From assembly GCA_003024985.2 (NCBI GenBank), contig PXIH01S0084462.1: a DNA stretch of 10,590 nucleotides, one strand, 5' to 3'. Under the pieces are notes generated by a model that was not told the origin of the DNA, searched no databases, and saw only the letters and a list, made by a program, of their open reading frames with translations. This document shows, piece by piece, positions 1 through 8,100 of the stretch (the stretch's first letter is position 1; every line of letters begins with the position of its first letter). The DNA comes from Euperipatoides rowelli. Lineage: Eukaryota; Onychophora; Udeonychophora; Euonychophora; Peripatopsidae. A program made the position numbers and the translations under genes.

Positions 1-664
1 TAGAGTGTGGGATATACAAGCTTAATCCTAAGCCTATTAAGGGAAAGTCTCCACCTAAATCGTCAGCTAGGAATCATTTTCTTGAAATAACTGATAGCGA
101 TGGTGTTCCTATCAAAACTTTTGTTGCTTGTAAATATTGTAGAAAATTTTTTAAATATGACAGTAAAGGTACAGGAACCTCAACGTTTAATCGTCATAGT
201 ATTGTCTGTTCACAAAGTGGAGCCAAAACAAAGAAAAATTTACAGTCATTTCTTTCTACACAATCATCAGAATTCATCAAGCACAGTGTAGCTGACAAAG
301 ATTTAATTACTGGAAAATGCATTGAATTCATTAGTTATGATTTACGTTCATTTAAAACATCTGGTAAAGGCTTTCTAAACTAAGCACAAGCTTTAATTAA
401 TATTGGAGTTGAACGAGGCAAAGTTAATGCTAAAGATTTAATAGCAAATCCTACTACAGTATCCAGACAAACAACAAATTTAGCAAATAAAATTAGATCT
501 CAATTAATTATTAAATTTATAGCAGTTTTGACCGAAATTGGAGGTGCAATAACGCTTGATATGTGGTCCGACGATTATCGTAAAATATCTTATCTTTGTT
601 TAACATGTCCCTACATAACTTCTGATTGGAAATTACATGAGTGTGTACTTTGTACAATACCATG

Positions 665-781
665 GGATAGTGATGAGAAAAAGACTGGAGAGAATATAAG
701 AAAAAAAATATTTAATATTTTACAAACTCATGGCCTTGAAATTTTTTTCAAAAACATTATGTAACTGATAGAGGTACAAAT
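665..781 (+). repeat. Copy 1 of a duplicated hAT segment
   Basis: This stretch, beginning ggatagtgatgagaaa and ending gaggtacaaat, recurs at 1211-1316. The two copies are nearly identical over their first 80 bases; the second then lacks about 13 bases of the T/A-rich run around 743-755. This first copy is in its expected place in the transposase, between the first and second catalytic Asp regions. Confidence 0.85.
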
Positions 782-1210
782 ATTGTAAATGCTTTACAAA
801 CAGTTAGAAGATTAAATTGCACTGCCCATGTTTACACACAATGTTTACTGAATATTCTCATACCAACATTGTTGAAATGGTTATTGCAGCAAAAAGATTA
901 ATACAATATTTCAAACAAACAGGTTTGAAAAATCGTCTACAGAATACCTTAAGGCTCAAGTTGAAAATGAGATTGAATAGTATGTACAATATGTTTGAAT
1001 CTAATCATAAAAACTATGAAACTGTACTTGAAATATTGATTGAAAGAGAAAATCAACTATTACTCAATGATCTTTCAATAGATGTTGTTTCAGCTATATC
1101 TAATTTCTTCTACCATTTACTGATGCTTCAGAACAGTTACAAGCACGTAAAAATCCTAGTCTCAATGTAGTTGTCACATGGCAAATTCATTTATTAAATC
1201 ACTTGCAAGA

Positions 1211-1316
1211 GGATAGTGATGAGAAAAATACTGGAGAGAATATAAGAAAAAAAAAAATTAATATTTTACAAACTCATGGCCTTGAAATTATATATGTAAT
1301 TGATAGAAGTACAAAT
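1211..1316 (+). repeat. Copy 2 of the duplicated hAT segment
   Basis: This is the partial second copy of 665-781. It is joined directly behind the hAT reading TWQIHLLNHLQ, where the transposase should continue into its C-terminal part. The duplication therefore replaces, or precedes the loss of, the catalytic Glu region. It may come from recombination between two hAT copies or from gap repair after excision; the sequence alone does not distinguish these. Confidence 0.85.
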
Positions 1317-1389
1317 TGATCAAAGATGATGTGGGAGTACGGGATGAAATGAAGGTGATAAGATTCTTTGTGAAGATCGTCACATCTCA

Positions 1390-1978
1390 TTGTTATCCAC
1401 CAAACATCTTTTTGATTTCATTTTTAAATTATTGCATAGAATCCATAAGACTAAAGATTTCATGGTGACAAAGTATGGTTTAAACTTTGATAGTAGTTGT
1501 GACTATTGCCCTCTAGTGGAAGATGATAAGTCATATTTTATTTTTTTGTCCTCGATTTCTGGAGTTAAGAAATAAGATTTTGTTTTTTATTAATATACAA
1601 TTAGGTAATAGTGACTTGATGGCATTAGTTCTTACTCTACTGAGAAATAATAATATTTTGTAATAATCATTTATTCATTATTTTTTATGTGGAAATTAAG
1701 AAATGTTGTGGTCTTCACAGCAACGTCATTGAGACCATGGATATATTTTGTAAGAGAAATGTGTATAAAAATGATGAATTATATTTGGACAGGGATATAA
1801 GAGATCAGAAGTGGAAAAATCACCTTTGTGACTTATTTTTTAAAATAATTATTCAGAGTATTTAATTGCTTGTTATTGTATGATGTATGTATATGACTGT
1901 GGATTTTCAACGCATTGTATTTTTCGGATATTTTTTCTAAATAAAATTTTCATTTTGAGGCAATTCCTAAAAAAAAAA
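1390..1978 (+). mobile_element. 3' end of a non-LTR retrotransposon with A-tail
   Basis: The C-terminal end of a LINE ORF2 is read in two frames. RIHKTKD and SCDYCPLVEDDK come from one frame, then SHILFFCPRFLELRNKIL from another, giving a C-x2-C-x8-H-x4-C knuckle like that closing many non-LTR ORF2 proteins, with a frameshift near 1530. Stops follow LLRNNNIL at about 1662. An untranslated tail contains AATAAA at 1940-1945 and ends in ten A at 1969-1978. The element is 5' truncated, and its start against the hAT relic (about 1317-1390) is unclear. The A-run sits 12 nt from the splice donor of the kinase exon at 1991. Confidence 0.65.
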
Positions 1979-1990
1979 CGTATTTCCTAC

Positions 1991-2102
1991 CTAAATGAAG
2001 AATTTCCCAACAGAGAATTCCAAACGACCAAACATCACTTTTAATTTTATATTCTTGTTTTGTTAATGATTCCAGCGCCATCCAGCGTACAGGTATAGGA
2101 TT
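1991..2102 (-). CDS. RTK exon: P+1 loop to alpha-F
   Basis: The acceptor ATTTTTCAG precedes AAT at 2102 and the donor G|GTAGGAAAT begins at 1990. The exon has 37 codons plus one nucleotide. It reads [13 protein letters not shown] (the tyrosine-kinase P+1 loop, with ALE in place of APE much as RET has AIE), then [19 protein letters not shown], the alpha-F helix with its invariant Asp (residue 273). The leftover G should begin a Gly codon of the usual LGG-PY sequence in the next exon, which lies beyond the left edge. A retroelement A-run ends only 12 nt into the following intron. Confidence 0.93.
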
Positions 2103-5100
2103 CTGAAAAATTATATATTGTTATTAATACAAAATGACTAATTAGAATAAAGCTAAAATAGAATGTGTTTAACAAGATATAATATTAATAAAACTACATT
2201 AGCTAATCTCTACTTTTAATAGCAGTAGTACTAGTTGTATTAGTTGTAATTGTAGTAGGGTGATAATAATAATAAATAATAATAACAAAAGTATTTGTTT
2301 ATTTTTCACAATTTAATTATATTTGAAAAATGAAAGGTGCACCATATTTAAAAAAAAACGAAAATGCTACGAAAAAATATATTCCTTTTGTAACAAAATA
2401 ATAAGTGAATAGAAATCAATATGCAAAATGTAGGAATTGTTCTTCTTTAAAAAAGCAATAAAGGGGAGAGATTGGGAAAGAGTAGAGAAGGGCAATAACT
2501 GCAATAATAAAACTTGGTGGAAGTTTTTAATTCAGATATTTAAATACATGGGAAAAATCTCAAACCAGAATATTTTTTAAAGAGTTTATCAATAGAAATT
2601 TCTCATATTAGAAATTGTTTTACTAATATCAATGTAGATCCTAATAATTTTTATAGAGACCTATATAGTCTCTCTACATCTGCACTCTCACCAGCACCCC
2701 TACTGGCAAAATTACAAATCAATAATACCGCTTTGAAGCTTCTTTCCATTCAATAATAAAAATAATATAGAAATGGTGGCAACCCATGCTTTAGCTAGAA
2801 AATATTATTGGATGGGTGGAGGGAGGTAAAGAATTGAATTATTTCTCAATTCTGACGCCTCGAGTTACAATTCACACCGATTTAGATGTGGTCCATTAAG
2901 GTGTGACACACATACGTTGGACGTAGAATCAGCATGAGGTTAAGGTTAAGATATCGTTTAATATCTGATTGTTTTATTATTTTTTTGATTTTAAGGTTAA
3001 ATATTTCTTATTTAGCATTCATCAGGTTTATAATATTTCTTGTTTATTTTGATGCATATTAGTGATGATCAATTGCCTATTTCTACTTTCATTGCAATAA
3101 AAAATGAAAGATTTATTTATATAAATTTTAATTAACAATAAAATATAATAAAAATAAATATTTTATTATTCAGTAGAATTAATTTATAAAGGTATCTACT
3201 AGTTATATCAGTAGTTTAACTCTGGACATGGTGGCCATTTTGAAAATGGAGCACAAATCTACAATCATCTATTAATAGCAATATCTATAACTCTAATATT
3301 GCAATATGATTGTGTTGCCAAGCGAGTAACAGCGCCATCTAGGATTGGTGTGAGATCTATTTTTAAAATCTTTAAGTGGAGTTTTCTCTTAGATAAAAAA
3401 AAATGTGTGTTGCCCATGTAACGGGCTTAAATGCTAGTTAATTAATAAATGGGGGTGAGGGGTCACATGCTTGTACCACCTTAGGGATTTAAATCCCAGT
3501 TTGGGAAACACCATTTTAAATAATTTTTTATTTCCACCTCTATTTGAAGAATACTAGGTATTTTCTTACATGCACTGCTCAAATAAAGGAATGGTCAGAA
3601 GAAAGTAAGAGATACAATTCCCATTATTAGATCAAATCATTGAAATTAATTAAAATTGTTGCCGCTGTTGTAGCCTACCTTGCTGTTCTGATCATTCTGC
3701 CTGGTGGTGGCAATATCTTTCGCTAAACCAAAATCAGCAATTTTACAAACTTCGTTAGATGCCATAAATATATTACGGCAGGATAAATCTCTATGTAAAC
3801 ACTAAAAAAAATAAAGAAAATAAAACAGAAGTAAAACAAATATAAGCTAACATCATGGAAAAATTCCAGAAAAATATCAAATAAGAATAAACTAAAGATC
3901 AACCCAATGGTTTGGAGTTATGGTGTATAAGGTATTTATTTCATAATCAGTGACCAAAGCCTATTACAGTTATGAAAGTTGAAAGGATTACTAGAGAAGT
4001 TTGAGTTAATAGATAATTTTACAATGAATTTGAATAAATAAATATATACATAAATACAATATACACATAAAAGTATTTACAAATATATTTCCCTTATCCC
4101 ACCATTCCTCTTTATATAAACTAACCTATAAATATATTTCAAATCAGTTATCTAGTGATTCCAAGTCATCATCCCTGTATTCTTGAAATTAAAAAATGGT
4201 GATATTTCCCGCTTGTTGCAAATTCTAATTGCATGTACAGTATTATTGGAGAGTTTATCTGGTAATTAGTTGTTGAGAATGGTGTATTAAATGTGATATT
4301 GTTCATAGGCCAGGATGGGGCACAGAAATATTAATGTTTTTTAGTAGATAAAAACAAATCTGGAATGGGTGATTTTATATTGAAAAGTCATATACAATCA
4401 TCAGTCTATGATGTCCCAATGTGTTAAAATTATTTATAGAGCAAGAGATGTTTATAGCTCACAAATTTATAGTTTACTCTACATTTATATGATAGATAGG
4501 CTAAGTTAAACATTATTGAATAGATTCAATTGCTTGATATTAAAAAGGTGTACAAATGTTACAGACAACAGAGCTGAGCTCCAGTTTAGGTCTTAGAATC
4601 AAGATTGATTGTGGATAGTTTTGAGTTAGCACATATTCCTTTGAGGTTGAGTAAACGTTTTGATGCATTGTTAGTTATTTTGAGGATAAGTTCACTGAAG
4701 CTTAGGATAGAACTATAAATACCCAGATCTTTAATATTATTCACTTTCTCCAAAATCTCTTGATGCAAATTGTGTATAAAATTAATTGGGGTAGTAAATT
4801 TGGTAAACGTTATAGTTTTACTTTTACTGATGTTTCGTTTTAATCCCCACGTTGTACACCATAAATTAAGTCAACGAATTCTGCAAGCCTAAAAAAAATA
4901 TGTATGTAAAGTGATCTTGTACAGTATATCATAGAGATCCTGATGGATAACCAAGTGGAAAAACATTTGCACAGTTTTGAGAAATGAAAATCAAGTTAAA
5001 TGAAGTGATAAGAAGCTCTATTGATGTCCTGTTGTTTGATTTCTGTATAAAAGTAATATGTTTATTGTTTCATTAACTGAACCAGTATAACATGACATCA

Positions 5101-8100
5101 ATCTATATAGGTGATTTGTACACTTTCAATGACAAACACAGTTTTATATTATTTCTGCCCTTAGGCCTTTAATAAATAAATGCCATTCTTGAAATAAGTG
5201 TAGAGTAAACTATAAATTTGTGAGCTATAAACATCTAGGCTCTATATATCGATGATACATGTTTCTGGAAAGTTGTCATAAAGTCAATGGCACCAACGCA
5301 CCCGGATAGTGAATAATGTGGGGGTTTTCCTAAGATGTGGGACTTTTCAGACACCTTGAATTTCTTACGTTGTAGACCTTCTACATTGTAAAATTTGTGA
5401 ATGACCCACATATTTCTGGTTATGAGAAAATAAGTGTAGAGCAGAACTTTAAAAATTTGATTGTTTTTTTCTCTATAGATTTAAAATATCCTACCTTGTA
5501 GCGACTGATATGTGCCATGGCACTGGATATTTGATGGGCATAAAAGAGCAAATCTTTCACCACTAAAATATCTGCTGCACCTTCAAAATTTCCTTTACTT
5601 TCAAATAATTCTTGTAAATGACTTTTTTTTTCTGAAAGTTTGTTTTTGAGATTACCTTTAGGGAACCATTCCAGAAGAGCAGCAAAATAATCTGGAGAAT
5701 GAAAAATATAATAGCTAAGCTGAGCTCAAACTTGTAAAGAAAAGCAAAATAACCATAACAATATAATCTATAACTAATCCTAGTTGAGATTTAGAGTAGA
5801 TTACTTTATTCTGCAATACAAACAAATGTAATAAAATCATTACGTCTAGTCTTTCCTGGACTTAAGTTTTAGAATGACAATCCTGGATTGACACTCCAGG
5901 ATTGTTAAGTGTGTTCACACGTTCGTTCCATTTCCTCAAACGTCATTTATTCAGTCAAGAAAGGAAAATTTTCATGGGGTAGATTTGACTGAAGTAATTA
6001 CGTATTTCCTGTTTTGAAATTTTGCTACTATTTATTAATCGGTGGATCAAAGAAATTTAAAGCACGTAAAAAAAGGAAAATACGGGCAAAAGAATGGCTT
6101 AAGAACAGAGAGAAGTTTTCCAACATAAATTTACTAAATGAACTTTGCTTAAGTAATCCATGCGACTATAAATATTACCTAAGAATGGACCACTGAACCT
6201 TCAACATTCTATTATGACTCATTACGTCTTATATTTTGTAAACAAAATACAAACATGAGATTTGCTTTTAACTTTACATAAGCATGGATTGTTTTTGTAT
6301 ATTTGTATAAAATCTTTCAAAAACTCAGTTGAATTAATGAAAACCGATTATCTTGTGGCATTTTTTTTTAGAGTAATAAAAGTAGACAAAAGCGTGCAAC
6401 TATTAACAAAGGCAAACTATGCTAAAGTATAGAAAAATGCTGCCCACGAATCCCTCTGGTTATCGCATGCATATGGTGTTTCACATTTAGATTCTTGTGT
6501 ACACAAGGTCAGTTTTGGAGTGTCATCCCTGGAATTAATTCCAGGATTTCAGACAACAGAAATCCATTACTCCAAATGTAACTGTCACGTTCGGGGAATG
6601 AAGGCTGTACACACGATGAGAAAAGTGAAGTTTTGGAGTGATCATTCAAAAACTTAAGTCCAGGAATCATCGTGTGTACGAAGCTTAATTATTTTCTAAA
6701 ATATAATTTTTTTTAAAAAAAAATTGAGAACATCTTCAAATAATTTTATGTAATTTTCCACATGGCAGAAAGATCAATAAAATAGTTATGTGGATTATTT
6801 CAGATCAGCCTAATCTTTCGCCACCAAGATTTATAAATTATGCTATATATTAGATAACAATAAAAATAATATTCAACACAATAGTCTATAAAATTAGAGA
6901 GAAAAAATGTACACACAGATTTGTCACTCTAACTTAAGAAATTAAGTCCTTTGGAATATTTAAAAAAAAAAAAGCCACAATATATGTAAGATAATAAAAA
7001 GTAAAATTAAAATTTATTATAAAATCCCTATTTGAATTTTTTTAATGATTTGATTTACTTGAAATCTCTAAATTTTCCTTTTCATTTATTCCCATAGAGG
7101 GCAGTCTACACAAACTATGTTTTAGAGATATTTTTTATTTATTTCAAACTTCAATATAGATTACAAAGTTTAAATGAACACAAGATAAGAAAATCAACAA
7201 ATACTAGAGAACTAAGTAGCAGGAAACTAATTTCGTGAAAGAACCTTAGCCCAAAGTGATATAGATCTTTTTACATAATGTTACATTTTACAATAATTCC
7301 TATAAACATTATTCTTCAAAGCTTTTATAAACATTGGAATTGATGTAGTTTAATATCTTCTAGATTTAATATTATGGTATAAAATATTTCTCATTATATC
7401 TGGTAAAACTGATTAGATATGTCACCACGTTTTTGTGGATGATATTCTTTAAAAATATTAAAAAATGTTTGAGCATAATAATAAAATCTTTCTTCTATTT
7501 TGTAAAGATGGAAGAGCTGTAAATTCCAATATAGAATTATAATTATTCTTTTTATACGGTACTTGAATTGGGTTCAAGTCCATTAACATTTCCAAATCTG
7601 ATATTCTTATAAAGCATAAATAAATAAAAAATAGCTAGTGAGAATATCAAATTTTGGAAAATCAGTAAATTTAAACACAATTTAGATGTATGAAGTGACC
7701 TCTATATGAATAAATCAATAAGAAAATATAAAGTGATAATCGAGAAGAAAAAAATATTAACACATTTAAATAATAAACGTAATAAATTTCAATTTTACTT
7801 TATCTTAATTTTACTTTATCTTAACAGGTGTATTCAAGACATTTGTGTATTAATGTAAATTCTCACCTGGTTTTTGTATATAACCAAACAAATGCATGAT
7901 ACTAGAATGAGGTGGCACTGATCTTAACACAATAACTTCCCTTTCTACCTCTCTGCGATCTGAACCAGTACAGTCTAAGGAGAGAAGAAAGAAGACATTC
8001 TATATAGTAAACTATGATAATAAAATCTCACTAATTTATAGATATAGACCTATCACAGTGCACAGTATTGCAAGGTTTTTGAAGCAGTTTAATATTTCTC

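Larger units (their letters stand above)
1..1316 (+). mobile_element. Decayed hAT transposon, BED-finger transposase relic
   Basis: A transposase-like frame enters at the left edge (codons from position 3) and is antisense to the kinase gene. It begins with a BED-type zinc finger (CKYC at about 129-140, then FNRHSIVC at 186-209), followed by a linker and ITLDMWSDDYRK at about 550-585, which contains the first catalytic Asp of Hermes-like hAT transposases. TDRGTN at 763-780, one frame over, matches the second Asp region. LNCTAHVYTQCLLN (814-855) resembles the conserved CxxH block. AKRLIQYFKQTGL, RLNSMYNMF and NYETVLEIL (about 886-1040) match the insertion domain of this family. Breaks include a TAA at 381, a frameshift near 741-755, another near 865-880 and one near 1110. 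The catalytic Glu and C-terminal dimerisation region are not seen. It is a dead copy whose 5' end is outside the window. Confidence 0.85.
2103..3678 (-). other. Intron between RTK exons 5 and 6, repeat-rich
   Basis: This AT-rich intron has donor GTAGGC at 3678 and acceptor CAG ending at 2103. It contains the trinucleotide repeat at 2219-2288, a coding-like stretch at 2427-2757, the RTE-like tail near 3411-3445 and the hAT-like terminus near 3446-3520. A local 8-bp inverted repeat (agaattga / tcaattct) lies near 2830-2853. The stretch 2860-3400 shows no recognisable feature beyond the motif gcgccatcta near 3332. Confidence 0.75.
3802..5494 (-). other. Intron between RTK exons 4 and 5
   Basis: The intron has donor GTAGG at 5494 and an acceptor of eight T followed by AG at 3802. 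Apart from the LINE relic at 4169-4890 and the inverted copy at 5199-5236, it is AT-rich. The stretch 3810-4165 carries only a simple TATTTA-like run near 4030-4075 (minus strand), which could be the LINE's untranslated 3' end. The stretch 4900-5190 shows nothing clear beyond aataaataaa at 5171. Confidence 0.75.
5853..6666 (+). mobile_element. Deleted PIF/Harbinger-type DNA transposon
   Basis: The ends are an 18-bp perfect inverted repeat, ttcctggacttaagtttt at 5853-5870 and its complement at 6649-6666, with weaker matching inward (agaatga / tcattc). Between them lies the N-terminal part of a HARBI1-like transposase. The catalytic DDE region is absent, so this is an internally deleted copy of about 0.8 kb. 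True termini may extend further out, since short palindromes occur on both sides. The target duplication was not determined. Confidence 0.6.
5692..7866 (-). other. Intron between RTK exons 3 and 4, with Harbinger relic
   Basis: This is the longest intron in view, with donor GTGAGA at 7866 and acceptor CCAG ending at 5692. The Harbinger relic and its palindromes occupy about 5850-6680. The stretch 6690-7790 is AT-rich with no gene I can support. It contains a poly-T/poly-A block at 6707-6723, a possible distant copy of the palindromic repeat near 6908-6952, and a 16-bp tandem duplication at 7791-7822. Confidence 0.75.

Noticed and set aside
100-291. A 63-codon open frame starting MVFLSKLL
   Set aside because: It is out of frame with the BED-finger transposase covering the same bases, whose CKYC and HSIVC motifs are clear in the other frame.
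2938-2952. aggttaaggttaag as interstitial telomeric repeat
   Set aside because: Only two units, not a known animal telomere motif, and no longer array nearby.
4435-5246. An 0.8-kb MITE with 38-bp terminal inverted repeats
   Set aside because: LINE coding similarity reads straight through the left arm on both sides, so the arm is internal to the LINE rather than a transposon end.
6707-6723. Poly-T/poly-A palindrome as a terminator or transposon end
   Set aside because: A simple T8A9 run in AT-rich intron DNA; nothing else supports a function.
7568-7580. gggttcaagtcc resembling a tRNA B box
   Set aside because: The T stem pairs for only about three bases, and no A box, anticodon arm or acceptor stem can be folded upstream.
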